The notes under the pieces were generated by a model, which did no database searches, had not been told where the DNA came from, and worked only from the letters and a program-made list of their open reading frames with translations. A program made the position numbers and the translations under genes. Positions 34,152 through 44,500 of a stretch of 64,000 nucleotides of DNA are shown piece after piece. This stretch comes from Pedobacter zeaxanthinifaciens (GTDB lineage: Bacteria > Bacteroidota > Bacteroidia > Sphingobacteriales > Sphingobacteriaceae): positions 124,001-188,000 of the forward strand of contig NZ_QMHP01000009.1 in the NCBI RefSeq assembly GCF_003313335.1, read 5' to 3'. The number at the start of each line of letters is the position of its first letter. Positions within the stretch are counted from its first letter, which is position 1.

Positions 34152-35240
34152 ATGAAGCTCAATAAAATTGGTGTCGTGCTTTTGGCGCTTCCCGCAATTG
34201 CTTTAGCCTTATCGTTTAAAAGCAACTTTAATCCGAACGAAAATTTATTTACTTATCAGGGAAAAAGCTATAAACCCGGCGATACCGTTTACGGCTATAA
34301 ATCGTATACTAAACTGGTAGTGGGAGATAATGATGCGCCTTTATTGTTGGGCGTACCGCATGATGGTACAGTGGTGGGTGATCCGGAGATTCCAGAAACT
34401 GGAACGACAGGAAGGGATATCAATACCTTGCCTTTGGCTTTTGAAATCGCTTCAAATTTTAAATCGGCAACAAAGAAAAAACCTTGGATAGTAATTAATA
34501 CCATTGCTCGTAAGCGTGTTGATCCAAATACTTTTCCTAACGAGGTAGATAAACGTTACACCGATGCGGACGCAAAGGAAACTTACTTGAGTTATCATTC
34601 ATTGTTATCGGCCGCACGTGCTCAAATGGCAATGGTGCAAAAGACCGGAAAAGGAGCGTTGTTTTTGGATCTCCATGGTCAGGCGCATAGCTACCAGTCG
34701 GCACAGCCGTACCTCTCTGTTTCGGGGAAAATGCTGAGCAGTAAATTTATTGATCAAACAGAATTGGGTTATGGTTTGAGTAATTACGCCATTTCGCAGA
34801 GCGATGAATATCTCAATCGCCTAGCTGATTCTTCTTCTATAGCAGCTATTGCCAAAGCTCACCCTAGCGTGCCGTTTTCAGAGTTAATTAGAGGTCCATA
34901 CAGTTTTGGCGGATTACTTGAAGCTCAAAAAGTTGTTGCAGTGCCAGGTACAGTGATTAAAACTTTAGAGCAAAACTCAGCGCTTTTTGGGACGGATGCC
35001 AATGGCAATGCAAAAAAACGCCCTTATTTCAATGGAGGATATTGTACAAGAAAATATGGTACTGCTCTGCTAGGTTTAACTGTTGGGCTCGGGGATAATA
35101 TCTCGGCAATAAAAGCGGAAACACCAGGTATTACTGTTAGAAATAATGAACCAATTAGGACTGTTGCAGCAGAAAGGTTTTGTAGGGCAATTATTTCCTT
35201 TTTAAATAAATGGTATGGTTATCAATATGTTATAAAATAG
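34152..35240 (+). CDS. N-formylglutamate amidohydrolase-like protein
   Basis: A 362-residue protein with a hydrophobic N-terminus (LNKIGVVLLALPAIALALSF) that may be a signal peptide or anchor. The body shows FGase-type segments: LLGVPHDGTVVGD, GRDINTLPLAFEI, ALFLDLHGQAH (metal-site-like) and FNGGYCTRKYG. The family hydrolyses N-formyl-glutamate or related amides, but an exported version must have another substrate. The start is set to ATG 34152; a TTG at 34146 in the same frame is less likely. It ends before a strong terminator. Confidence 0.72.
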   Translation: MKLNKIGVVLLALPAIALALSFKSNFNPNENLFTYQGKSYKPGDTVYGYKSYTKLVVGDNDAPLLLGVPHDGTVVGDPEIPETGTTGRDINTLPLAFEIASNFKSATKKKPWIVINTIARKRVDPNTFPNEVDKRYTDADAKETYLSYHSLLSAARAQMAMVQKTGKGALFLDLHGQAHSYQSAQPYLSVSGKMLSSKFIDQTELGYGLSNYAISQSDEYLNRLADSSSIAAIAKAHPSVPFSELIRGPYSFGGLLEAQKVVAVPGTVIKTLEQNSALFGTDANGNAKKRPYFNGGYCTRKYGTALLGLTVGLGDNISAIKAETPGITVRNNEPIRTVAAERFCRAIISFLNKWYGYQYVIK

Positions 35241-35291
35241 TTATTCAAAATTATATCAGCCGTTCCTTCATTTTAATTAGTGCTCGTTCCT

Positions 35292-35322
35292 AATGCCGAC
35301 TGTAAAGTCGGCATTTTTTTTT
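35292..35322 (+). terminator. Rho-independent terminator
   Basis: AATGCCGACT (35292-35301), loop GTAA, complement (35306-35315), then a long T-tract. Ends the unit containing the amidohydrolase-like gene. Confidence 0.95.
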
Positions 35323-35330
35323 AAAACAAT

Positions 35331-35358
35331 TTGTTGTGTTTGTAGTTGTGTATTTTTG
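35331..35358 (+). promoter_or_regulatory. Candidate promoter of the adhesin cluster
   Basis: TTG (35331-35333), 17 nt, TATTTTTG (35351-35358), a TAnnTTTG match just behind the terminator. It implies a leader of about 280 nt that includes the short inverted repeat GTGTAA-N4-TTACAC (35414-35429). The rest of the gap to 35646 shows no ORF or known RNA. Confidence 0.5.
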
Positions 35359-35646
35359 GGGAAATTTCATACCGTTTTCATGGTATTTCTGTTTAGTTTT
35401 TGAGGGTTTTATTGTGTAAAAAATTACACGATAATATTGATTTAAGTTCGTTTTAATCAATAAGTGTAGAAAATATTTCTCTGTTTGTGAAATTAAACTT
35501 ATTTTCGGATGGTTGATTACTGTTTAATTCTTTTTAAGAATGTTTCAGCCGCCAAACACAATAAAGAAATACACACCATCTTGTTAGGATTTTTGCTTTT
35601 AGGAATAATTGCTTAAACAGAACTTGTGCAGGTGTTTTAGTGAAAA

Positions 35647-38600
35647 ATGTTAATTAGAACGCTAAAATTTACTGTATCAATTAGGGCAAAGTTTGCACAA
35701 AAACTAGGCTTAATTGGGTTTTTGTTAATTTTCACAAGTTTCCTTGCTCAGGCTCAGGTTTGCGGTACTTCGGGTATAGATGGCCCCAGTACTAACACCA
35801 ATCCAATAAATACTTATTATCCCGTTTCAGGAAACCGCACATTGAATGCAGGCGCAACTTCTATTTTACTAGAAGGCGTTCCCGCTACTGATGCTTATGG
35901 CAATAATTACGGTAATATTGGGGTGCGTCCCGGCGACTTAATATTGATCATTCAGATGCAGGATGCGCTAATCAACTCAAGTGACAGTGATCTTTATGGT
36001 GGAGGAGCTAGTAATAGCGGTGCCGATGGTTTAGGAGGTACCGGTTACACTAACATTGGTTTTTCCGGAAAATTCGAATATGTAATTGCCTTGAACGCAG
36101 TACCAATTACTGGCGGTACACTCAATTTTAGAGGAGGTGGCACCGGAGGTGGCGTGGTAAACACTTATGTTAATGCCGCTCCAAATGCCACTAGAGGGCA
36201 AAGGCGTTTTCAAATTGTTAGGGTGCCTCAATATTCGAACCTCACTTTAACTTCAGATATCACCACGGTGCCTTACAATGGAAAAGCTGGTGGTGTAATT
36301 GCCTTTGATGTGGCGGGTAATATGAACTTCGGTGGCTTTAAAATCGATGCTTCTGAGAAGGGTTTTAGAGGCGGTTACGGTCCTGTAGCTGGTTCGGCTA
36401 ATAATACCAACAGTGTTTATGTGGTTAATTCTTCAAGTACGCTTTCTGTAGGTAAAGGTGAGGGTATTGCTGGTACACCGCGTTACATGTACGATGGATA
36501 CAAGGATTTTGATAATGTGGATGAAGGTTTGCCGGGAGGCTCATACGGTAGAGGTGCGCCTGCCAATGGTGGTGGTGGTGGTAACGACCACAATGCTGGT
36601 GGTGGCGGTGGTGGTAATGGTGGTTACGGCGGTGTTGGAGGTATAGGCTGGCAAGGTTATCTAGGCACTGTTAGCAACCCAAACACCTATCCAAATGGAG
36701 GTCGCCCCGGAAGTCGCGTTCCTGTAGACATTACCCGCTTGATTATGGGTGGCGGTGGCGGCGGCGGCGATGCCAATAACGCAACCACAGGCGTAAAGGG
36801 AGGAGTTGGCGGCGGTATCATCCTCGTTAACGTAGAGAAAATTACTGGTGCTGGTTTAATTGTTGCTAACGGCGGTGCTGGGCAGCCGGGTGTATTTGGA
36901 AGTGCACCTGATGGTGCTGGTGGTGGTGGTGCCGGCGGTACTATTTTCGTACGATCTTTAGCTAATAGTGCGGGAGCGGTACTTACGTTACAGGCCGATG
37001 GAGGTAAAGGCGGAAACACTTTAAATGACAATAATAATGAACACGGTCCAGGTGGTGGCGGTGGTGGTGGTGTAATTTACCACAACGTACCCGGCGCAAC
37101 AGTAAGTACTTCGGTAGCTTTAGGTGCTTCGGGTAAAGCTAACAATGGTGCAGGTAGCAATCATTATGCTGGCGATGGTTCAACTGGTGAAGTAGTGGCC
37201 TTTAATAATTCGAGCTTACCTTCACATTTGCAAGGCGGCGGAAAAATTTGCTACCCCGAATTAACTACCGTGTTAACGGAGGCCAATCCTGGCATTCCGG
37301 GCAGTAGAAACCCGGGAACTACGGCTACCTACACATTAACCGTAAGCAACGCAGCTACTGGTGGAAATGCTGGTGGTGTACAGGCAGCAATTCAACTTCC
37401 AACAGGATTCACCATAGCAGCAATTACTGCTACATTAGTTGGAGGCGCTGCAGGTGCTGCCAATCCACCATTTGCTGTTGCGGGTGGTGTTTATCAAATT
37501 GGCGATGCCAATGTTACCAATGCCTATAACATCCCTCCGGGGGCGCAAGTGGTTTTTACCATTAGCGTGAATATTGCAAATAATGTGGCTGAAGGGATGC
37601 ATCACGCCAGTGCGCAGGCTACTTATCTGGATCCAACACGTACTTCAATTGATCCAAATAGGAGAGTTACTGCTAAAAATAATGCATTTGCAGGTAGCAA
37701 TACTGCTTATGAAACCGGTGGAGGCGATGATGTAGATGGGACTAACTACAATGGTAATGCGATTACATCAACTGGAGAAGATGTACACATTAACGCTAAG
37801 CCACGCCCTAATAACTTGGAAGTAGATGTGATAGAGTGTGATGTAAAAGCCGAGGGTGCCTTAACTGCAAGCGATCCGGATGCGGCGCACACTGCCTCAA
37901 CTTTAACCTATACTTTGGAAGGTACTTATGATACCAGCAAGGGTACTTTCACGCTAAATGCTAACGGGTCGTTTTTGTTTGTTCCTTTAGTTAGATTTTT
38001 TGGTACCATTACCATCCAATTCAGAGTAACTGATCCGCTAGGTGCTTATGATATTGGCACGCTAAAAATCAATCAGCCAAAACCTTTATTAGATATTACA
38101 GAAACAATTACTCATATCAGCTCCTATGGGGCTAACAACGGTTCAATTAACATTGTTTCTAGCGGCGGAGTAGGGGTGCGCACACATAAGTGGTTATATC
38201 CAGATGGTTCAGTTGTTACAGCAACAAACATCAGCAACTTAGCCCCCGGATCTTACACACTCACCGTTACTGATGAAAATAATTGTAAATACAGCGAAAC
38301 TTATATTGTTAGAGAGCCGCCTTTGGTTACTTTATTGCCTGCAAACGGAATTTGTGTTGGCGAAACATCTATTCTTTTGCCTTTTACAGATCCAAAAGTG
38401 AACCCTACTACGTATAGCATAGTTTGGGACAGTGCAGCATTGGCCGCTGGTCTAGCTAATGTAAGTAATAGTGCTTTGCCAAGTATCGTTGCTCCGGCTA
38501 CAGAATCAAATATTACTATTACAGTACCTGCAAACATTGCCATTAATACCTACAACGGGGTGTTGCGAGTAAGCAATGCCAGCGGCGATAGCAGCGGTCC

Positions 38601-38664
38601 ACTACCATTTACCATTACCATACATCCTTATCCTGTGAAAGCACATATTCAGCTCATTAATTAA
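35647..38664 (+). CDS. Large secreted Gly-rich, adhesin-like protein
   Basis: A 1005-residue exported protein (signal peptide ending TSFLAQAQ). Residues ~110-540 are Gly-rich, with GGGG tracts (NGGGGGNDHN, IMGGGGGGGDANN), probably a beta-helix or Gly-rich surface fold. Residues ~545-720 resemble a DUF11/CARDB-like repeat (ATYTLTVSNAATG). Residues ~725-810 look cadherin/Ig-like and ~815-905 SprB-like (GSYTLTVTDENNCKYSETYIV). It ends in PFTITIHPYPVKAHIQLIN and lacks a type A or B T9SS sorting domain. First of four close co-directional genes ending with PorP/SprF. Confidence 0.75.
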   Translation: MLIRTLKFTVSIRAKFAQKLGLIGFLLIFTSFLAQAQVCGTSGIDGPSTNTNPINTYYPVSGNRTLNAGATSILLEGVPATDAYGNNYGNIGVRPGDLILIIQMQDALINSSDSDLYGGGASNSGADGLGGTGYTNIGFSGKFEYVIALNAVPITGGTLNFRGGGTGGGVVNTYVNAAPNATRGQRRFQIVRVPQYSNLTLTSDITTVPYNGKAGGVIAFDVAGNMNFGGFKIDASEKGFRGGYGPVAGSANNTNSVYVVNSSSTLSVGKGEGIAGTPRYMYDGYKDFDNVDEGLPGGSYGRGAPANGGGGGNDHNAGGGGGGNGGYGGVGGIGWQGYLGTVSNPNTYPNGGRPGSRVPVDITRLIMGGGGGGGDANNATTGVKGGVGGGIILVNVEKITGAGLIVANGGAGQPGVFGSAPDGAGGGGAGGTIFVRSLANSAGAVLTLQADGGKGGNTLNDNNNEHGPGGGGGGGVIYHNVPGATVSTSVALGASGKANNGAGSNHYAGDGSTGEVVAFNNSSLPSHLQGGGKICYPELTTVLTEANPGIPGSRNPGTTATYTLTVSNAATGGNAGGVQAAIQLPTGFTIAAITATLVGGAAGAANPPFAVAGGVYQIGDANVTNAYNIPPGAQVVFTISVNIANNVAEGMHHASAQATYLDPTRTSIDPNRRVTAKNNAFAGSNTAYETGGGDDVDGTNYNGNAITSTGEDVHINAKPRPNNLEVDVIECDVKAEGALTASDPDAAHTASTLTYTLEGTYDTSKGTFTLNANGSFLFVPLVRFFGTITIQFRVTDPLGAYDIGTLKINQPKPLLDITETITHISSYGANNGSINIVSSGGVGVRTHKWLYPDGSVVTATNISNLAPGSYTLTVTDENNCKYSETYIVREPPLVTLLPANGICVGETSILLPFTDPKVNPTTYSIVWDSAALAAGLANVSNSALPSIVAPATESNITITVPANIAINTYNGVLRVSNASGDSSGPLPFTITIHPYPVKAHIQLIN

Positions 38665-38696
38665 AATTATATAATCACCGTAAAAATTCGTTTAAG

Positions 38697-39449
38697 ATGA
38701 AAAGAACAATTACCCGCACTGCACTTGTAACTTTGGTTTTGCTGATAACAGCAGTAGTTTCCAGTTACGCACAAACCTATTATGACCTTTATTTATGTGA
38801 TGACGCCACCGCCAAATTGCGTCCACAACAGGAATCTACTTTGGTAGCTAACGACAAGGTACACTGGTTTTTGGATGGAACTCCAGTTGGAACGCCAATT
38901 ACCTATACAGGTACTTCAGGTTCTACTGATTTAACTGTTCCAGCTAACTTAACCGTTGGTTTGCATAAATATACTACAGCTATCGAATCAAAGGATGGAT
39001 GTTTGGGACCACAGTCTGACGCTTTTAACGTGTATAAACTTCCTACAAAAACCTTGGCTTTAAGCGCACCAACCAATGCTTCCTATTGTGGTGATGCAAG
39101 TGGTGCAACCGCTAGTTCGCAAATTACTGCGACAAGTACGCCAGCATCTGCTTTGCCTGATGGAATTGCTTATGCTTATACTTGGTCGGCTACTTTTAAT
39201 GGAACTGCTGTAACGCCAATTACATCTATTGGTTCAAGTAATGGCAGTACAGGAAATACTAATGTGTTTACATTGAATACCATTACAGCGGGTACTTATG
39301 TGTTTACAGCAAAAGTGGATTATGCGTTAACGGCAGCTAATACTGGTGTGTTAAAAGCAGGAACTGGATGTAGCGTTTCATCTACTACTTCACAAACTAT
39401 TACTGTTAATCCTAGACCTGGTAAACCTTCAATTATGTTGGTGAACTAA
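38697..39449 (+). CDS. Secreted Ig-like module protein
   Basis: A 250-residue exported protein with a signal peptide (LVTLVLLITAVVSSYAQ). The body has two Ig/PKD-like beta domains: ~28-112 (VHWFLDGTPVGTPITYTG) and ~118-240 (YAYTWSATFNGTAV). The C-terminus, ITVNPRPGKPSIMLVN, closely parallels the tail of the preceding protein (ITIHPYPVKAHIQLIN). There is no T9SS CTD. In large gliding adhesins, NPxPxKPxI is an inter-domain linker, so this looks like one module of a chain encoded as a separate protein. 32 nt after the previous gene. Confidence 0.75.
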   Translation: MKRTITRTALVTLVLLITAVVSSYAQTYYDLYLCDDATAKLRPQQESTLVANDKVHWFLDGTPVGTPITYTGTSGSTDLTVPANLTVGLHKYTTAIESKDGCLGPQSDAFNVYKLPTKTLALSAPTNASYCGDASGATASSQITATSTPASALPDGIAYAYTWSATFNGTAVTPITSIGSSNGSTGNTNVFTLNTITAGTYVFTAKVDYALTAANTGVLKAGTGCSVSSTTSQTITVNPRPGKPSIMLVN

Positions 39450-39470
39450 GTAGTTTAAGCTTAGCTGCTT

Positions 39471-40391
39471 TTGTTTGGTAGACTGACATATGTTTTAGTG
39501 CTGCTATTGTGGTGCGTATGTACCCAAGCGCAAGCCCAAAACCCGATAAGAGTGCCCTATGGCACGCCAGTAACTCTTGGTATTAATAATCCAAACGCTA
39601 GTTACACTTATCAATGGTATAGGGATGGCCGTGCTTTGCCTAATGAAACCCGGTCTACCTTAACCACCACGCTTGGCGGACAGTATCAAGTTAGGGCTAT
39701 CAATCAAACCAATTGCGCTTCAGATCTTTCAGACATTTTTACGGTGATTCTAATGTCGTCAGATCTGGAGGTGATTAAAAAATCTGAAACAAGACCAGTT
39801 GGGCCAAATGAAGCGTTTACCTACACCATTAAAGCTCGAAACAATGGGCCAATGGACGATACTCAAATTGTAGTTACCGATAATCTGCCTTTAGGTTTGG
39901 AGTATGTGAGTATGAACAGTACAGTTGGCAATGCAAATATCAATGCGGGTTTAATTACCTGGAGAATTCCTTTGCTACGCAACTCCGAAGAAGCGAGCTT
40001 AGTCATTACGGTGCGGGGTAAAATGCCAAGTATAATTACCAATACGGCTAAAATTACTGGCACTTTGCCCGATCCAGTTCCAGCTAATAACACTTCCACT
40101 GATGAGAAAAAAATTGTAGGTAACATTAAAGTCCCTAATGTAATTACACCTAACGGAGATGGTAAAAACGATGTGCTCAAAATAGAAGGTATTGAGCTTT
40201 ATAAAGAAAACACTTTGGCCATTTTTAACAGATGGGGTAATGAAGTTTACCGAAGTGAAGGTAACTATCAGAACAATTGGAGTGGTGAAGGCTTAAGCGA
40301 AGGTACTTACTATTATGTGCTGAAATTGGTATCTAAAGAGGGTGTTGCTAGTAGTGCAACAGGTTACATTACTTTATTAAGAGATAAATAG
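39471..40391 (+). CDS. DUF11-domain protein with type B T9SS sorting domain
   Basis: A 306-residue secreted protein. No in-frame ATG precedes the signal peptide ([17 protein letters not shown]); TTG 39471 is the likeliest start because stop codons lie just upstream. It holds an Ig-like domain (~25-95, [18 protein letters not shown]), a DUF11 domain (~98-215, [19 protein letters not shown]) and a gliding-motility-type CTD (~220-306) with [31 protein letters not shown] and GTYYYVLKL. This is the T9SS type B signal, whose export needs PorP/SprF-type partners; one follows after 1 nt. Confidence 0.85.
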   Translation: MFGRLTYVLVLLLWCVCTQAQAQNPIRVPYGTPVTLGINNPNASYTYQWYRDGRALPNETRSTLTTTLGGQYQVRAINQTNCASDLSDIFTVILMSSDLEVIKKSETRPVGPNEAFTYTIKARNNGPMDDTQIVVTDNLPLGLEYVSMNSTVGNANINAGLITWRIPLLRNSEEASLVITVRGKMPSIITNTAKITGTLPDPVPANNTSTDEKKIVGNIKVPNVITPNGDGKNDVLKIEGIELYKENTLAIFNRWGNEVYRSEGNYQNNWSGEGLSEGTYYYVLKLVSKEGVASSATGYITLLRDK

Positions 40392-40392
40392 T

Positions 40393-41376
40393 ATGGCATG
40401 TAGAAGTTGGTATATTATCTTTTTATTTGTTTTTACAGGCTTAAGTGGCTTTGCGCAGCAAGATGCCCAATACAGCCAGTATATTTTTAATGCGATTTAT
40501 ATCAACCCGGCTTACGCAGGCTACAGGGAACGCTTAAATTTGAATGCCACTTATCGTAACCAGTGGACAGGCATTAATGGTGCACCTCGAAGTTTTTCTT
40601 TAGCTGCGGATGCACTGATGCCTAACGAAAGGGTGGGCTTGTCGGTTATTTTAAGTGCCGATCAGCTAGGTGCTCAAAAAAACCTTTCTGCTTTTGCTAA
40701 TTATGCCTACCGCTTTCCGGTTAATGAAGATGAAACTTCCAAACTGGCCTTTGGTGTGGGTGCCGGCTTTCAACAGTTTGGTATTTTTGGTGATTTACTT
40801 GAACCCGGCGACCAAGGTGACAACTTTATTCCAGTAGGAGCTGTAAAAGAACTAGTGCCTGATATCAGAGCGGGGGTGTTTTTCTCTACTGAGAAGGCGT
40901 ATATTGGTGCCTCGGTTAACAATTTAATTGGCAAATACATTTTAGATAAACGGAAGTTAGATTTTAATTTTCCTACACCTAAACCACATTATTATCTTAC
41001 CGGAGGCGTTTTAATTCCGCTTGTGGAATATGAAATTGATTTTAAGCCTTTCTTTTTAATTAAAGATGATGCCGCGGGACCAACAGTTTTAGATGTGAAC
41101 GCGTTTTTCCTTTTTAAGCAAAAATTATGGATTGGTGCAGGTTACAGAACGGGCGTTAAGCTGTACAATAAACCTGCAATTGTGGGCAACGTTAAAAATT
41201 CTAATGCAGTTATTGGCATGGCCGAAATTTTTATCAGCGAAAAACTAAGGCTTGGCTATTCTTATGACCATAGCATAGGCAGTTTGGCGGGTTACAGCGG
41301 CTCAACACACGAAATCTCAATAAGTTGGAACTTCATGAATGAAAGAGAACGTAAAATTAACTTCTGTTATTTTTAA
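40393..41376 (+). CDS. PorP/SprF family T9SS outer-membrane protein
   Basis: A 327-residue beta-barrel-like outer-membrane protein with a signal peptide ending LSGFAQQ. The PorP/SprF hallmark is at the start: DAQYSQYIFNAIYINPAYAGYRE and NATYRNQWTGINGAPRSF. The rest is alternating beta strands with Gly/aromatic residues, ending in SISWNFM. These proteins handle export or anchoring of neighbouring type B sorted adhesins, so it probably serves the protein encoded 1 nt upstream. A second homologue is at 61384. Confidence 0.9.
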   Translation: MACRSWYIIFLFVFTGLSGFAQQDAQYSQYIFNAIYINPAYAGYRERLNLNATYRNQWTGINGAPRSFSLAADALMPNERVGLSVILSADQLGAQKNLSAFANYAYRFPVNEDETSKLAFGVGAGFQQFGIFGDLLEPGDQGDNFIPVGAVKELVPDIRAGVFFSTEKAYIGASVNNLIGKYILDKRKLDFNFPTPKPHYYLTGGVLIPLVEYEIDFKPFFLIKDDAAGPTVLDVNAFFLFKQKLWIGAGYRTGVKLYNKPAIVGNVKNSNAVIGMAEIFISEKLRLGYSYDHSIGSLAGYSGSTHEISISWNFMNERERKINFCYF

Positions 41377-41473
41377 AGAAAGTACACTTGGCAGTGCTTT
41401 AAAGTTATCTTCGTTGTGAAAGCCAGTTTTAAACTATCGCCATTAAATTATACTTAAATGTTTTTGTTGTAAA

Positions 41474-41505
41474 TTGCATTAATAACGCAGTAATAAATAT
41501 ATTTA
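41474..41505 (+). promoter_or_regulatory. Promoter of the hybrid two-component regulator
   Basis: TTG (41474-41476), 21 nt, TATATTTA (41498-41505), one base from TAnnTTTG. Start near 41511, about 14 nt ahead of the gene's TTG start codon. Confidence 0.5.
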
Positions 41506-41524
41506 CAGCAACTAAGCAATCCAT

Positions 41525-44500
41525 TTGATTTTAAGACGTTACATATTTTTTCTGCTTTGTGCAGTGCTTTCAGCTATTTGTCCTCTTTTAGCGCAACAAC
41601 AACCTATTGCCTTCAATCATTTGTCGTTTAGGGAAGGTTTGGCGCAAAGCCCTATATCAACCATAATTAAAGACAAAAAAGGATTCATATGGTTAGGAAG
41701 TTGGAAAGGCCTAACACGGTATGACGGCTATACTTTTCGCATTTTTCAGCACCAAAATAACCAGCCCAAAAGCATTAGCAACAATAGGATTAATGCCATT
41801 GTAGAAGATAAAGCAGGAAAGTTGTGGATAGGAACATCTAACGGCTTAAATATTTATAATCCGGCTACGGAGGTGTTTAAAAGGGTAGATATTAGAGATG
41901 TAAAAGGTGGCAGGAACTATATTTCATCTGTATTAATAGATAGCTACAAAAACGTTTGGACGGCCACTTTTGACGGTATTAAACAGGTAGATACATTAAA
42001 CTGGAAACTCAGGGAGATCACCGGTTTAAAGGATACTTCTGCTAGCAGTCTTTACAATTCGGTAACGTTTACCATGTTTCAAGATCAATCGAAGCAAATT
42101 TGGGTAGGATCTAAACTTGGCGTAAAGCGCTTTAATCCCAAAACCAAACGGTTAACATCATTACCAAGCGTAATAGCGAATGATAAAGCCTTGATGAGCG
42201 CTAAAATTATTGTCATCAGGCAAGACAAGCAAGGTAATTTATGGTTTGGTTCCGAAACATCTGGCTTATTTAGGTACAACCCTAAAAATAACGAACTGAA
42301 ATTGTTCCGTACCGAAGATGCCAACCAAAGTAGTATCCTTTCTAATTGGATTCGGGATATCTATGTTTACGACAACAAACATATTTGGATAGGCACACGT
42401 AACGGTTTAAGTATTTTCAATACCGAAACACAACGCTTTGATAACCATACGCACAGCCCACTAAATACAAAGAGTTTAAGCGATAATACCATCTGGAGCA
42501 TCATGCAGGATGAGGCTTCGGGTATTTGGATTGGCACTTTTGCTGGCGGATTGAACGTTTACTATCCGTCAAACGCCAATTTCAATAACATAGCTGAGCG
42601 GGTAGGAGATCGGTTGGGGTTATCGCATTTGGTGGTAAACGCCATCTCCGAAGATAGAAATGGTGCACTTTGGGTAGGAACTTACGGCGGTGGCATCAAC
42701 TATTTGGATAGAAGAACCGGTGCTTATCGTTATTTCGATATTAGGAACGACCAAAAGCAAACTAGAAATGGAGTAAAATCATTAGCTGAAGATGCCAATG
42801 GCAACCTTTGGGTGGGTACGCTTGATGGCCTGTGCCATTTTGATAAATCCACTAAAAAAATCAAGTTCTTTAAATTTGCGGTAAGTCAGGGCAAATTCAG
42901 CGAAAACTTAATCAATTCTATTATTCCCGAAACGGATGGCGTTTGGGTGGGCACTAACGGTGGCGGATTGAGGCACCTAAATCCCGATGGCTCATACGAA
43001 ACTTTTGTGCACTCACTCAAAGACACTACCAGCATTAGCGATAATTTTGTGGTGGCCTTAAATAAAGATGCGCAAAACAACATTTGGATTGGTACTCAAA
43101 ATGGGTTAAACTATTACGATAGGAGAAAAAATAAATTTAAGCGCTTCATTAAACGCAATCAGCCGAATACTTTAAGCAACAATAGTATTATCACCTTGTT
43201 TAAGGATGCAAAGGATAGACTGTGGATTGGCACTGATGGCGGTGGATTGAATTATTATAACCCCATTACCAGTAAGTTTTATGCGTTGAACGAAGTTGAA
43301 ACACTAACTGATGAGGTAATTCATGCCATACAAGAAGACGAGAGTGGCGATATTTGGTTAAGCACTGATAATGGCTTATACCGATTGCATTTTAAAACAT
43401 TTGACTTGCCTTTTACATCAAAGAGTGTAGAGGTTACGCATTATAACGCGGATGACGGCTTAGCAAGCAATCAATTTCAAACGAATGCGGCACTACGCTT
43501 AAAAAGTGGCGAGTTGCTTTTTGGAGGTATCAACGGTCTAACTTCGTTTTTTCCTGACAAGTTAATTAAAAACAAAACCAAACCAAAGGTAGCGTTCACT
43601 GATTTTTTAGTCAGAAATAAGCCTGTTTTGATTGATTCCGCTAATTCTCCATTGGAGCAATCAATTACTTTTGCTGACCATGTGGAGCTAAAGCACGATG
43701 AGGGCTATATTACCATCAAATTTGCCGCACTAAATTTCATCAATCCTGAGAAAAACCAATACGCCTACAAAATGGAAGGTGTAAAAGGCGATGATTGGCA
43801 TTATTCGGGTACGCAACGGGAAGCACATTACACCAATTTAAGTCCCGGAAAATATACCTTTAAAGTAATGGCAGCTAACAATGATGGGCTATGGAATACT
43901 GAACCAATTAGCTTGTCTATTACCGTATTACCACCCTGGTGGCAAACTTGGTGGGCTTATTTAATTTATGCGGTGATACTTTATTATGTGGCAAACACGA
44001 TTTATAAGTTCCAAAAAAACAGGCTGAAATTGAAAAAGGAACTTTATTTGGAGCACTTAGAAAAAGAACGTCAGGAAGAGCTGCACCAGATGAAAATAGA
44101 TTTCTTTACTAATATTTCGCATGAAATTAGAACACCACTTACGCTGATTTTAGGGCCTTTAGAAAAAGCTTTGAGTAGTACAAGTTTGGCAACCGATGCT
44201 AAACGACAGCTTGTTCAAGTACAGCAAAATGCCAACAGATTAATGCGTTTGGTAACGGAGTTGATGGATTTTAGAAAAGCCGAAAGTGGCCATATGAAAC
44301 TCAGTTTCTCTGCTTGTAACATAGTGCATTTTGCTGAGGAAATCTATTTATCGTTTCAAAATCTAGCACATGATAAACAGATCAATTACTCATTTAACAG
44401 TAGTGTTGAGCAATTGGAAGTGTATTTCGACAAAGATCATTTGGAAAAGGTATTGTTTAATTTGTTATCCAATGCGTTTAAGTTTACGCCAGAGCGTGGG

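Noticed and set aside
36687..37031. 114-residue Pro-rich minus-strand frame
   Set aside because: It is the mirror image of GGT/GGC glycine tracts in the plus-strand adhesin gene.
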